Below are positions 1-8,905 of a DNA stretch of 58,077 bases, in pieces (position 1 is the stretch's first letter; each line of letters begins with the position of its first letter). The notes below the pieces were generated by a model that was given only the letters and a program-made list of their open reading frames with translations, was not told where the DNA came from and ran no database searches. A program made the position numbers and the translations under genes. The stretch is from an uncultured Myxococcales bacterium (GTDB taxonomy: Bacteria; Myxococcota_A; Polyangia; Polyangiales; Polyangiaceae): the NCBI GenBank assembly GCA_937902985.1, contig CALFNG010000477.1, positions 1 to 58,077 on the forward strand, read 5' to 3'.

Positions 1-1
1 G

Positions 2-109
2 CCGATGACCCGCGCGACCACGATCCTCGTCCCGATGGCCGCCGGGGTCGGGCTCTCCGGGCTCCTCATCGCGATCGGGCTGCGCGTCCGCCCACGCTTG
101 CGCCGCTAG
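2..109 (+). CDS. C-terminal end of a membrane protein (5' end outside the window)
   Basis: Only the last 35 codons are visible. They encode a hydrophobic run (GVGLSGLLIAIGL) and an arginine-rich tail (RVRPRLRR) before TAG. This fits a final membrane helix with a positively charged cytoplasmic end, but no family can be named. It converges on the DUF58 gene, with only 15 bases between the two stop codons. The reading frame is open from the window edge, and because the piece is so short a chance frame cannot be excluded. Confidence 0.4.
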   Translation, partial: PMTRATTILVPMAAGVGLSGLLIAIGLRVRPRLRR

Positions 110-124
110 CTCGCGCTCGATCCG

Positions 125-1048
125 CTAGCGGACCGCGCGGATGATCTCGCGTACGACCTGAACCGGCGGATCGGCGCTCGTGGCGCGTACGAAGCGACCT
201 CCGCGTCGCACGACCGCCTCGCGCCAGCGCTCCGTCAGCGCGCCCAGAGCGGCCAGGTAGCCTTCACGCGCGGTCGCGGCGTCGGTCTCGACGACCGCGC
301 TGCCTTCGAGCGCGCGAAGGCGCACCGTGCCGGTGAACGGGAACGTCGCCTCGGCCGGGTCCAGCGTCTGCACGACCACGAGCACGCGACCGCTCGGCGC
401 CATCTCGGCGATGCGGTTCTCGGCGCCCGCCGGCAAGTCGAGCAGATCGCTGAAGACGACGACGATCGCGCCCCGGCGCGTCGCGCGGACCAGCGACTGC
501 ACGGCCCGCTCGAGCATGGACGGATCGCCGAGCGCATCGCCGCCCGGCTCGACGCGCTCGAGCGACGACACGATGCGCTCGAACTGGTCGCGCCCGCTGC
601 CGCGCGGCACCGTCAGCGACTCGAGGCCCCCCGCGAGGAACGTGAGGCTCACCGGCTCGCCGCCGGCCAGCGCGATGCGCGCGAGCGCCGCCGCGAGGAG
701 CGCCGCGAAGGCGACCTTGGCGCCCGGCGCGCCCTCTCCGCGATAGCCCATAGAGGCGGACGCATCGACGAGGAGCGAGAGCGTGCGATCGGTCTCGGTC
801 TCGAACTGACGGACGACGAGCCGGTCGTGACGGAGGAGCGAGCGCCGATCGAGCCAGCGCAGATCGTCGCCCGGGACGTACTCGCGGTACCCGCCGAACT
901 CGATGCCCGCGCCGCGGAGCGAACTCCGGTGGGCGCCCGCGTAGACGCCTTCGGCGACCTGGCGCGCCCGCAGGCGAAGGGGCGCGATCTCGCCCCAGTC
1001 GATCGCCGTGCGGATCGGGGACTTGCCGCCGGCCGGCGCTGCCGTCAC
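125..1048 (-). CDS. DUF58 domain protein with a vWA-like fold
   Basis: A protein of 307 residues. The N-terminal third carries the DUF58 hallmark GYREYVPGDDLRWLDRRS, followed by a von Willebrand A-type domain with a MIDAS-like DASASM and a later FSDLLD strand. In known genomes DUF58 proteins pair with MoxR AAA+ ATPases, apparently as chaperones for metal insertion or envelope assembly. No MoxR gene is visible here, so it may lie outside the window. The GTG start overlaps the upstream TPR gene stop by four bases (GTGA), so the two are probably co-translated. The open frame continues upstream through the TPR gene, but that extension is Arg/Pro-rich shadow sequence. Confidence 0.9.
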   Translation of the reverse strand: MTAAPAGGKSPIRTAIDWGEIAPLRLRARQVAEGVYAGAHRSSLRGAGIEFGGYREYVPGDDLRWLDRRSLLRHDRLVVRQFETETDRTLSLLVDASASMGYRGEGAPGAKVAFAALLAAALARIALAGGEPVSLTFLAGGLESLTVPRGSGRDQFERIVSSLERVEPGGDALGDPSMLERAVQSLVRATRRGAIVVVFSDLLDLPAGAENRIAEMAPSGRVLVVVQTLDPAEATFPFTGTVRLRALEGSAVVETDAATAREGYLAALGALTERWREAVVRRGGRFVRATSADPPVQVVREIIRAVR

Positions 1049-3372
1049 GGAATCTGGACGTCGGGCGGGAGTGGGCCGCCGATTTGCGTGTGCGTCGGGT
1101 CGAGGAGATCGCGCGCGAGGCTCACTTCGCTGAGCTCGAGGCCGGTGCCGGCCACCACCTGCCGGAGCAGATCGTCGCCGCCCTTGGTGTCGCCCGAGGC
1201 GCGGCGGTCCATGGCCGAGTAGAACAGCGCCTCGTATTTCTGGATCGGCGTCGCGGCGCGCGCGACGAGCTCGTCGCCCTTGAGTCGCCCCTCGCCGAAC
1301 CGGGCAAGCGTCGCCACCCAGGCTTGCCGGTCGGGCGGCTTCGCCTGCGCCTGCGTGGGCGCGGCCTTTCCCGGCGCGCCGTCTTCGGCGATCAAGGCGA
1401 ACACGCGGTCCGGCGCTCCGTCGGTGGTCACCCGCCCCTGGCGCTCGAGGAGGCGCACCCAGAGCGCGAAGTACACGAGGTCGTCGGCGTCGAGGTCGGT
1501 GCCGAGGGCGCGCTCGAGGCCGTCGCGCGCCGCGGGGAGATCGCCGCGAACGAAGGCGCGCCCGATCTGGAGCTCGATCGTCTGCGCCACCTGGTGACGG
1601 TCGCCGGGCGCGGCGGCGTAGGCCCTCTCGAGCGCGCGCTGCGCGGGCTGCGCCGCGCCGAAGCGATCGAGGACACGCGAGAGCACCCGCTCGACGCGCG
1701 CTCGCGAGTCGCTGTCTTGCGCAGCGCCGCCGCGAGACTGAACGAGCCCCTTGAGCGCCTCGGTCAGGGGCGTGCGCGCCGCGGCCACGTCGCCCTTGTC
1801 GCGCGCCACGTCGCTCATCAAGAGCAGGATCTCGCCGCGGAGCGCAGGGTCGTGCGCCACGTCGGGGGCGGACAGCGCGTCGGTCAGGTGACCGAGCGCC
1901 GGCTGCGTCTGGCCGTCGCGCCAATCGATGCGGGCGAGCGAGAGGAGCACGCTGCCCGACTTCTCTTCGTCGGCCGATTGCTTCAAGAGGCCGCGCGCGT
2001 CGTCGATGCGACCCTCGCGGAGGTCGATCTCGCCCATCGACGCGCGGAGGCGCGCCGCGCTCGGGTGGACCTTGCCGGCGAGCGACCGGTCGGAGGCCAC
2101 CACGAGCAGGGGCTGCGCCGCCTTGAACGTGCGGCGCGCCGCCTCAGGGTCGCCCGCGTCTTCCTCGTTCGCCATGGCGTCGAGGGTGAGCGCGAGGGCC
2201 TCGCTCGCCACGCGCGGGTCGAAGTGGGCTCGCACGGCATCGACGAGAACGGCCGGCGTCGCCTCGGCCATCCCGAGCTCTTCGAGCGCCACGCCGACGG
2301 TGAGCGCGACCTGCGGGACGCTCGGGTCGAGGCGGTAGCACTCCCCGGCCACGGCGAACGCGGCCGCGCCGAAGAGATCGCGATCGTCGACGAAGTCGTC
2401 TTCGTCGTGGCTCTGGTCGTGTCCGGCCAGCGGCCGCAGCTGCGTCAGCAGGTCGACGCAGCGCGCGGCGGTTTGCTCCTGGGCGGCCGCCTCGAGCGCC
2501 GCCGCGAAGGGAGGCCGCGAAGACTCGAGCAGCTCGCGGGCCTGCGCGTGGTCGAGCGCCGCGAGCGCGCCGGTCACGCTCGCGTCGCGGAGGAACACCG
2601 ACGTCAGCACGAGGGGGCCCGTCTCGAGCGCGCGCCACGCCTCGGCGCCCTCTTCGCGCGGCGGCTGCACCCGCGTCTTCCGGAACTTGTCGCGCAGCAC
2701 CATCGCGCCGGCGATCCAGTCGGTGGTGGCCTTGGCCGCGTCGGCGACCGCCGCGTCGCTCGGCTCGAGCAGCCGACGGCGCACCGCGACCCGCTCGAGG
2801 GCGCCGGCGATCTCGACCTCGCCGCCCGAAGAGACGGCGTCGTGCGTCCACGCGTCGAGGGCCGCGAGGTGAGCCTGGATGTCGGGGTCGGGTCCGAGCT
2901 GGAGGGCGAGGTTGTAGAGCGCTCGCGCCCGGCCCTCGTCGCCGCGGGCGGCCATCTCGCGCGCCGCCGTCTTGATCGCGTCGCTGCCCGCGGGACCGAA
3001 GATGCCCCGCACGGCCTCGCGCGTTCGAAGCAGGTAGAGGCCGCCGCTCACGGCCGCGAGCCCGCGCTCGGTCGCGTGCGCCTTGAACCGCTGATCGGCG
3101 CGCGCCATCTGGCGCCCCTCGACCGCGCCGAGGCGCATCGCGCGCTCCGGCGTTCCGGGCGCGGTCACGAGGAGATCGTGCACGGCGCCGGCGAAGTCGT
3201 CGTCGCTCACGGCGGCCGTGGCCGGGGCCAGCCGGTCGGGCCCCGTGACCGCCGCCTTGCCGCCGTGGACGGCGCAGCCCTCGAGGCCCTCGAGGGCGAT
3301 GAGCAGCGCCGCCATCCCGACGGTCGTCCCAAGCGGGCCGCCGCCAACCCGCGTCACCATCGATCGCAGCAT
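1045..3372 (-). CDS. TPR-rich putative lipoprotein
   Basis: About 775 residues. A short N-terminus leads to a hydrophobic segment (MAALLIALEGLEGC) that looks like a lipoprotein signal with the lipobox cysteine near residue 33. The rest is almost entirely alpha-helical and Ala/Leu-rich, in degenerate tetratricopeptide-like repeats (for example ARALYNLALQLGPDPDIQAHLAAL near residue 150 and RRTFKAAQPLLVV around 400). Such proteins usually scaffold envelope complexes. It overlaps the DUF58 gene by four bases. An ATG four codons further in (position 3360) is an equally good start. The exact family is not recognised. Confidence 0.75.
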   Translation of the reverse strand: MLRSMVTRVGGGPLGTTVGMAALLIALEGLEGCAVHGGKAAVTGPDRLAPATAAVSDDDFAGAVHDLLVTAPGTPERAMRLGAVEGRQMARADQRFKAHATERGLAAVSGGLYLLRTREAVRGIFGPAGSDAIKTAAREMAARGDEGRARALYNLALQLGPDPDIQAHLAALDAWTHDAVSSGGEVEIAGALERVAVRRRLLEPSDAAVADAAKATTDWIAGAMVLRDKFRKTRVQPPREEGAEAWRALETGPLVLTSVFLRDASVTGALAALDHAQARELLESSRPPFAAALEAAAQEQTAARCVDLLTQLRPLAGHDQSHDEDDFVDDRDLFGAAAFAVAGECYRLDPSVPQVALTVGVALEELGMAEATPAVLVDAVRAHFDPRVASEALALTLDAMANEEDAGDPEAARRTFKAAQPLLVVASDRSLAGKVHPSAARLRASMGEIDLREGRIDDARGLLKQSADEEKSGSVLLSLARIDWRDGQTQPALGHLTDALSAPDVAHDPALRGEILLLMSDVARDKGDVAAARTPLTEALKGLVQSRGGAAQDSDSRARVERVLSRVLDRFGAAQPAQRALERAYAAAPGDRHQVAQTIELQIGRAFVRGDLPAARDGLERALGTDLDADDLVYFALWVRLLERQGRVTTDGAPDRVFALIAEDGAPGKAAPTQAQAKPPDRQAWVATLARFGEGRLKGDELVARAATPIQKYEALFYSAMDRRASGDTKGGDDLLRQVVAGTGLELSEVSLARDLLDPTHTQIGGPLPPDVQIP

Positions 3373-3479
3373 GTCCGGTGGGGGAGTCTACACGGGGGGC
3401 CAGGTTGATCGAGGGGCGTGCGAGGGGCGTGGCGCGGCGCCGCGCGGGCACATGCCCGAAGCGCTACACTCGCCGTCCG

Positions 3480-4904
3480 ATGCCCCTGGCGCACCTGCTC
3501 GTCGTCGACGACGAACCCTCGATCCTGACGACGCTTCAAAAGGCGCTCACGCTCGAGGGGTACGCGGTCGACGTCGCCGGCGGCATGAAGGTCGCCGAAG
3601 ACAAGCTCAAGAAGCGTGTCTACGACCTCTGCCTCTTCGACGTCATGCTCCCCGACGGCGACGGTCTCGATCTCCTCGAGCGCCTGCGGGCGACGAAGAA
3701 CGACACGCCCGTCATCATGATGAGCGGCCACGCGACCATCGACACCGCCGTGCGCGCCGTGCGGGTCGGGGCGCTCAACTTCCTCGAGAAGCCCCTCAAC
3801 ACCGACGCGCTGCTCATCGCGATCGACACCGCCCTGCGCTTGATGCGCGCCGAGGCCGAGGCCCTCGACCTGCGGCGGGCGGCCGGCTCGACCGGCGACC
3901 TCGTCGGCGAGGGGGTCGCCATGAAGCGGCTCGTCGAGCAGATCGGTCGCGCCGCCAAGAGCGCCGCCAGCGTACTCGTCACCGGCGAGCGCGGCACGGG
4001 CAAGGAGCTCGTGGCGCGCGCGATCCACATGCTCAGCCCCCGCGCCAAGGGGCCGCTCGAGAAGCTCAACTGCGCCGCGCTGCCGAGCGAGTTGATCGAG
4101 TCCGAGCTCTTCGGCCACGAGGCCGGCGCGTTCACGGGCGCGACCAAGCAGCGCCGCGGCAAGTTCGAGCGCGCGTCGGGGGGAACGCTCTTCCTCGACG
4201 AGGTCGGCGACATGCCGCTGCCGATGCAGGCCAAGCTCCTGAGGGTACTCCAGGAGCGCGAGATCGAGCGGGTCGGCGGCAGCGAGACGCTCAAGATCGA
4301 CGTCCGCGTGGTCGCCGCGACCAACCGCGACCTCGTGGCCGCGTGCGACGGCGGTGCCTTCCGCGCCGACCTCTACGACCGCCTCAACGTCCTGCCGCTG
4401 ACGATCCCGCCCCTCCGGGCGCGCCGCGAAGACGTGCCCATGCTGGCGGCGCACTTCCTCCGCCTCGCCGCCACCGCGAACGATCGCCGCCGCGTGCGCC
4501 TCGAAGACGACGCCATCGCCGCCCTCTCGGCCTACGCATGGCCGGGCAACGTGCGCGAGCTTCGTAACGTCATCGAGCGCCTCGTCATCCTGACGCCCGA
4601 CGACGCCATCGGCGGCGACGACGTGAAGAACTGCCTGCCGGGCGGCAGCGCCAACAGCTCGAAGACCAGCGGCATCTACCGCCCCGGCGTGCCCATGCGC
4701 GTCCTCGTCGAAGAGGCGGAGCGCGTGATCCTTCAGGAGGCAATCGCCCACCACGGAGGACAGATGTCCAAGGCGGCCCGGGCCCTCGACCTCGAACGCA
4801 GTCACCTCTACAAGAAGGCTCGCGCGCTGGGCCTTCGGGGCGCGGCATCGAGTCGAGTCGACCCCGCCGAGGCGGGCGCCGAAGACGACGAAGACGACGT
4901 CTAG
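3480..4904 (+). CDS. NtrC-family sigma-54-dependent response regulator
   Basis: A protein of 474 residues with three modules. A receiver domain (residues about 5-115) has the acidic pair DDE and phospho-acceptor Asp54 in LFDVMLPDGDG. The AAA+ domain has Walker A GERGTGKE, the sigma-54 contact loop GAFTGA and Walker B GGTLFLDEV. A Fis-type helix-turn-helix lies near the end (KAARALDLERSHLYKKA). When phosphorylated, such proteins drive open-complex formation by sigma-54 RNA polymerase. No histidine kinase is adjacent. The ATG chosen puts the receiver motif at its usual distance from the N-terminus; earlier in-frame codons encode Arg-rich filler. The tail ends in an acidic run. Confidence 0.95.
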   Translation: MPLAHLLVVDDEPSILTTLQKALTLEGYAVDVAGGMKVAEDKLKKRVYDLCLFDVMLPDGDGLDLLERLRATKNDTPVIMMSGHATIDTAVRAVRVGALNFLEKPLNTDALLIAIDTALRLMRAEAEALDLRRAAGSTGDLVGEGVAMKRLVEQIGRAAKSAASVLVTGERGTGKELVARAIHMLSPRAKGPLEKLNCAALPSELIESELFGHEAGAFTGATKQRRGKFERASGGTLFLDEVGDMPLPMQAKLLRVLQEREIERVGGSETLKIDVRVVAATNRDLVAACDGGAFRADLYDRLNVLPLTIPPLRARREDVPMLAAHFLRLAATANDRRRVRLEDDAIAALSAYAWPGNVRELRNVIERLVILTPDDAIGGDDVKNCLPGGSANSSKTSGIYRPGVPMRVLVEEAERVILQEAIAHHGGQMSKAARALDLERSHLYKKARALGLRGAASSRVDPAEAGAEDDEDDV

Positions 4905-4944
4905 GAACCTGATACGGCACGTGTCATCATGGCCGTCAGCGCGC

Positions 4945-6294
4945 ATGAGGCTGAGCGACTCCATACGGTTCTACGCCGCAACAGACGTCGGCAAGGTGCG
5001 AGATCACAACGAGGACAACTTCCTCGTCGACAAGAAGCTCGGTCTATTCATCGTCGCCGACGGGATGGGCGGTCACGCCGCGGGCGAGGTCGCCAGCGCG
5101 ATCGCCGTGCGCACCGTGCACGACGAGATCAAGCGCGAGAAGGAGCTGCTCGACGACTACGAGTCGGGCGCCACCGGCGCCAGCAAGGTCACGACGAAAG
5201 ACATCGTCGCCCTCGTCGAGCACGCGGTGCAGCGCGCCTGCTCGAAGATCCACGAAGAGTCGAGCAACGACACCAACAAGCGCGGAATGGGCACCACGCT
5301 CTCCGCGATCGTGATCGTGGGGCACCAGGGCTTCATCGCGCACGTCGGCGACAGCCGCATTTATCTCGCGCGCAACGGGCATATCCAGCAGGTCACCGAA
5401 GACCACACGGTCTTCAATGAGCTCATCAAGCGCGGGAAGCTGAGTCGCGAACAGATCGAGAAGGTCCAGCAGAAGAACGCCATCACCCGCGCGGTGGGCG
5501 TCTACGAGCGGGTCGAGGTCGACACCCTCGTGGTCGAGCTCATCGCGGGCGACACGCTCGTTCTCGCGAGCGACGGCCTTCACGGCTACCTGGAGACGCC
5601 CGACGAGCTCGCGGGGCCGCTCGGGCTCGAGGGCGACGCGAGCGTCAAGTCGCTCGTCGAGCTCGCGAACGCGCGCGGCGGCAAAGACAACATCACCGCC
5701 CTCGTCGTGAAGGTAGGGGAAGAGGGCGCGGTCGACGCCGAGCGCGCCAAGCGGCTCGCGTTGAAGCGCGACACGCTCGCGCACATGCCGCTCTTCTCGA
5801 GGCTCACCGAGCGCGAGCTCCTTCGCGTGATGCAGTCGGTCGAGGTCCGGGAGTACAAGGACGGCGATCTCGTCATCCGCGAGGGCGACAAGGGCGACGA
5901 GCTCTTCATCGTGCTCGAGGGCAAGGTGCGCGTCTCGCGCGGCGAGCAGACCCTGCTCGACCTCGGGCCCGGCGAGCACGTCGGCGAGATGGCCCTCATC
6001 CGGAGCGTGCCGCGCTCGGCGAGCGTGCACGCCGTGGGCAACGCCGAGCTCATCGCCATCCGGCGCGCCGACTTCTTCGAGATCCTCCGCAAGGAGCACG
6101 AAGTCGCGGTCAAGATGCTGTGGCAGTTCCTCGGCGTCTTCGCCGATCGCCTCGACCAGACCTCGAGCGAGCTCCGGAACGCGAAGCGCGAGCTCGCGGC
6201 CGAAGACATGACCGACGAGATCTTCCCCGAGATCGAGGTCGATCCCGACGGCCCCACCATCCCGGTCCAGGCGCGATCGAGCTTCTCGCGGTGA
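4945..6294 (+). CDS. PP2C-type Ser/Thr phosphatase fused to a cyclic-nucleotide-binding domain
   Basis: About 450 residues. The N-terminal half has every PP2C/Stp1 metal-binding motif: DHNEDNF, VADGMGGHAAGE, GMGTTLSAI, HVGDSRIYL, SDGLHGYLE and GGKDNITALVVKV. The C-terminal half is a cNMP-binding beta-roll (LFSRLTERELLRVM, GDELFIVLEGKVRVS, GEHVGEMALIRSVPRSASV). The phosphatase presumably reverses Hanks-type kinase phosphorylation, with the effector domain tuning activity. The arginine in RSVPRSASV is at the position that contacts the cyclic phosphate in CAP-like domains. A GTG at 4921 is an alternative start. It begins 40 bases after the sigma-54 regulator, suggesting an operon. Confidence 0.93.
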   Translation: MRLSDSIRFYAATDVGKVRDHNEDNFLVDKKLGLFIVADGMGGHAAGEVASAIAVRTVHDEIKREKELLDDYESGATGASKVTTKDIVALVEHAVQRACSKIHEESSNDTNKRGMGTTLSAIVIVGHQGFIAHVGDSRIYLARNGHIQQVTEDHTVFNELIKRGKLSREQIEKVQQKNAITRAVGVYERVEVDTLVVELIAGDTLVLASDGLHGYLETPDELAGPLGLEGDASVKSLVELANARGGKDNITALVVKVGEEGAVDAERAKRLALKRDTLAHMPLFSRLTERELLRVMQSVEVREYKDGDLVIREGDKGDELFIVLEGKVRVSRGEQTLLDLGPGEHVGEMALIRSVPRSASVHAVGNAELIAIRRADFFEILRKEHEVAVKMLWQFLGVFADRLDQTSSELRNAKRELAAEDMTDEIFPEIEVDPDGPTIPVQARSSFSR

Positions 6295-6316
6295 GCGGCC
6301 GGTGAGGGGACGCGTG

Positions 6317-7396
6317 ATGAGGAGGGAGGCCTCTCTCGTCGTGTTCGCGTCGCTGGCCGCGGTCGCGGCATGCGATCGCTCACCCGACGCGGCCGCAGGC
6401 GCAGACGCTGGCGCGGGCGTAAACGCCGGCGCGAGCGCGGACGCCGGCGCGAGCGCGGACCCGGGCGCGGAGGCGCGCATGGCCGCGTGGGACAAGGCGC
6501 TCAAGGGCGCTCAGAGCCTCCCGTGCCGCGCGATCGCAGTCGACGGTCACGTCTCCGCCGAGATGCCGGCGCCCGCGTCCGCGCCAGAGTCCGCGCTCGA
6601 GCCCGTGCCTCTGCGCGGCGAGATCCCGACCGACACCTGGCTGTCGCTGGCGCCCGACTCGCGTCTCGTCGCCAAGGACCCGCGCACGACCCGCGAGACG
6701 GCGTTCGTGGGCCCCGCACGCGTCCAGCCTTGTGTTGCGCACCGGGAAGAGTCGTGGATCGCCTCCGGCCGGTTCGAGAGCTCGATCGGCGCCGGCGAGA
6801 CTCCAGGTGCGGAAGAGTGGGCAGTGACGCCGCTCGGCGTGGCCCGCTACATGGCCGCGCAGCTCCAACTCGACGTCCGCGGCCAGGACGCGACCGTGGG
6901 CGCGACCGTCACCCTCGGCACGGGCGTGGCCTTCCTGTGGCTCCCGGACGACACGCACGAAGGCCCCGCGCCCCGCGGAGCGGGAGACGGCGGGCCAGTC
7001 GCGGCCACGACTGCGCTCGACGACGACGGGTGGCGGCGCATGACGGGCGGGTCGCTCGCGCTCGCGCGAACCGGCGCGCGCGCCCCGGCCGACGCCGCCG
7101 CGTTCGCGGTCGACCAGTGCCTCGCGCTCACGAAGCAAGCGCGCGCCCTGGCCGACCAGCTGCTGGCCGGCGGGGTCACGCAGGACGCCGGGGCGGCCAA
7201 GGACCAGCTGCGGATCCGCCGCATCGCGCGCGCCGCGTGCGCGGTCGCAGCGCTGCGTGTCGAGATCCTGCCCGCCGCGAAGGCCAAGGCGACCCTGGCC
7301 GGGCGCCTGGTCGAAGCGCGGGGGGTGCGGGGGATGCCGTCGGGCGATCCGCCGGGAGGGCCCGGAACGTCGTCGGCGCCGGCCGCCCCGCCGTGA
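6317..7396 (+). CDS. FecR-like domain lipoprotein
   Basis: A protein of 359 residues with a lipoprotein signal (VVFASLAAVAAC, lipobox Cys at about residue 19). A low-complexity Ala/Gly/Asp linker (GADAGAGVNAGASADAGAS) follows. The middle (about 95-215) resembles FecR-like iron-dicitrate sensor domains common in myxobacteria: SRLVAKDPRTTRETAFVGP, a Cys-containing strand, and AVTPLGVARY. The C-terminus is helical and ends Pro/Gly/Ala-rich. ATG 6317 is preferred because GAGGGG lies 8 bases upstream, whereas the GTG at 6302 has no ribosome site. The gene follows the phosphatase by 22 bases. Its function is unknown; it may be an envelope sensor. Confidence 0.7.
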   Translation: MRREASLVVFASLAAVAACDRSPDAAAGADAGAGVNAGASADAGASADPGAEARMAAWDKALKGAQSLPCRAIAVDGHVSAEMPAPASAPESALEPVPLRGEIPTDTWLSLAPDSRLVAKDPRTTRETAFVGPARVQPCVAHREESWIASGRFESSIGAGETPGAEEWAVTPLGVARYMAAQLQLDVRGQDATVGATVTLGTGVAFLWLPDDTHEGPAPRGAGDGGPVAATTALDDDGWRRMTGGSLALARTGARAPADAAAFAVDQCLALTKQARALADQLLAGGVTQDAGAAKDQLRIRRIARAACAVAALRVEILPAAKAKATLAGRLVEARGVRGMPSGDPPGGPGTSSAPAAPP

Positions 7397-7402
7397 CCCT
7401 AG

Positions 7403-7431
7403 TTGACATGCTTCAGGCCGTCCCGTTAGCG
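7403..7431 (+). promoter_or_regulatory. Candidate sigma-70-type promoter
   Basis: A perfect -35 hexamer TTGACA is followed by a 17-base spacer and TTAGCG as a weak -10. It sits 15 bases upstream of the next ATG, in the only sizeable gap between the FecR-like lipoprotein and the downstream envelope genes. It may give that group its own transcript. The poor -10 keeps the call tentative. Confidence 0.35.
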
Positions 7432-7445
7432 TCGCTGAAAGGCGC

Positions 7446-8894
7446 ATGATTCGGCTCGAGCTGAGCATCGCGGGAGCGGCGTTGTTGTCTTGTTCCGCCC
7501 TCGGCGCCGCGATCTGCGTCGCGAGACGGGCCCAGGCCGACGAGCCGGTGGGCGCGCGCGAGCCGCACCTCATGAGCGAGACGGCGGAGGTCACGAGCGT
7601 GGTCGACGCGTTCGACGACGACGACCCCTTCGATCTGAACCTCGTCGTGGGCTTCAGGCAATCGTGGAAGCACGCGAAGATCCGCCGCGAGACCCAGCTC
7701 AACCAGCCCAGCCTCGCCTCGGGCGCGTTCATTCCGGCCACCGAGAACATCGCGAGCTACTCGTCGTCGACGTCAACGTTGCTGGTCGGCGCCGATGTGG
7801 GCCTCTACCACGACCTGGCCCTCATCTTCCGCGTGCCGTTGATCCTCGGGTGGGCGCAGTCGCTGGGCGATCTGAACGGGTCGGCCGCGGTCGACGGCCA
7901 GCTCCTGCAGGATCCGCTCGGCGGCAACCCGCTCTTCTCGGTCCCCTTCACCAGCCCGACCCGAAGCGGCATCGACTACGTGTCGGCCGGCCTCGACTGG
8001 GCGATCTACAACCAGCAGCGCGACGAGACGAAGCCGACCTGGGTCGTCGGCATCGAGGGGCGCTTCTCCGTGGGCGCGCCGCTCCATGCGTGCAACGCGA
8101 ACGCGCCCGCCGGCACGCCCCAGTGCCCCGACCCGAGCGATCCCACGAACCTCGCCAAGAACCGCGATCCCGGCATCAGCCCCGGTTACGATTCGATCGT
8201 CGCGCGGAGCGTCTGGTCGCGCCGCTTCGGGTACGTCGAGCCGTACATGGGCTTCTGGATGCAAGCGCAGTTCGCCCAGAGCCGCAGCGACTTCGGCGCT
8301 TACAACCCGCCCAACGACCTCGAACGGTCGCCGCCGCTCCTCGGCTCGTTCGCCGCGGGCGTCGAGGTGGTCCCCTACGAGAGGCGCGAGACCTACCAGC
8401 GCCTGAGCGCCGACTTTCGCTTCAAGGGCACGTACCAGTCGCCGGGCCGCGACTACTCCGAGCTCTTCGACGCCCTCGGCACCACCACCTCGCAGTCGCT
8501 TCGCATCCCGAACCCCGCCGCGTACATGGGCTCGGGCGGAACGAGCGTCGCCAAGTCGGGCACCGAGCAGGTCTACTTCACGGGCGTCACCGAGGAGCAA
8601 GCCTACGGCAGCTTCCTCCTTTCGGCCTCGGCCACGTGGCAGGCGGGCGAATACATCAAGTTCACCGCCGGCAGCTCGATCACCTACGCACAGCCGCACC
8701 TCGTCACGGCCGCGGACACGTGCACCCCGAACAACACGGATCGCAACGTGGCCGGTCCCTGCGCCAGCGCCGCGGGCGTTCTCGGCAGCCCCAACCCCGA
8801 TCACCACGACATCATCGATCTGCCGGGACATCGGTTCTCGGTCGACGACACGACGATCGTGGACCTCTGGGTCATGGGCGTCGTGATGTTCTGA
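7446..8894 (+). CDS. Secreted protein, probable outer-membrane beta-barrel
   Basis: A protein of 482 residues with an N-terminal signal peptide (LELSIAGAALLSCSALGAAI, cleavage probably after the following AQA). The body is rich in alternating polar/aromatic strands such as FDLNLVVGFRQSWKH, LLVGADVGLYHDLALIFRVP and YVSAGLDWAIYNQQRDETKP, and ends in a hydrophobic strand with a C-terminal Phe (LWVMGVVMF). That is typical of proteins inserted by the BAM machinery. No named family is recognised. AAAGG lies just before the ATG. It is followed after 11 bases by the next gene, so they are probably co-transcribed. Confidence 0.75.
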   Translation: MIRLELSIAGAALLSCSALGAAICVARRAQADEPVGAREPHLMSETAEVTSVVDAFDDDDPFDLNLVVGFRQSWKHAKIRRETQLNQPSLASGAFIPATENIASYSSSTSTLLVGADVGLYHDLALIFRVPLILGWAQSLGDLNGSAAVDGQLLQDPLGGNPLFSVPFTSPTRSGIDYVSAGLDWAIYNQQRDETKPTWVVGIEGRFSVGAPLHACNANAPAGTPQCPDPSDPTNLAKNRDPGISPGYDSIVARSVWSRRFGYVEPYMGFWMQAQFAQSRSDFGAYNPPNDLERSPPLLGSFAAGVEVVPYERRETYQRLSADFRFKGTYQSPGRDYSELFDALGTTTSQSLRIPNPAAYMGSGGTSVAKSGTEQVYFTGVTEEQAYGSFLLSASATWQAGEYIKFTAGSSITYAQPHLVTAADTCTPNNTDRNVAGPCASAAGVLGSPNPDHHDIIDLPGHRFSVDDTTIVDLWVMGVVMF

Positions 8895-8905
8895 GCGGGG
8901 GCCCG

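Noticed and set aside
3354-6504. Long minus-strand frames opposite the sigma-54 regulator and PP2C genes
   Set aside because: They are mirror frames of well-supported genes and show repetitive acidic/basic composition with no motif.
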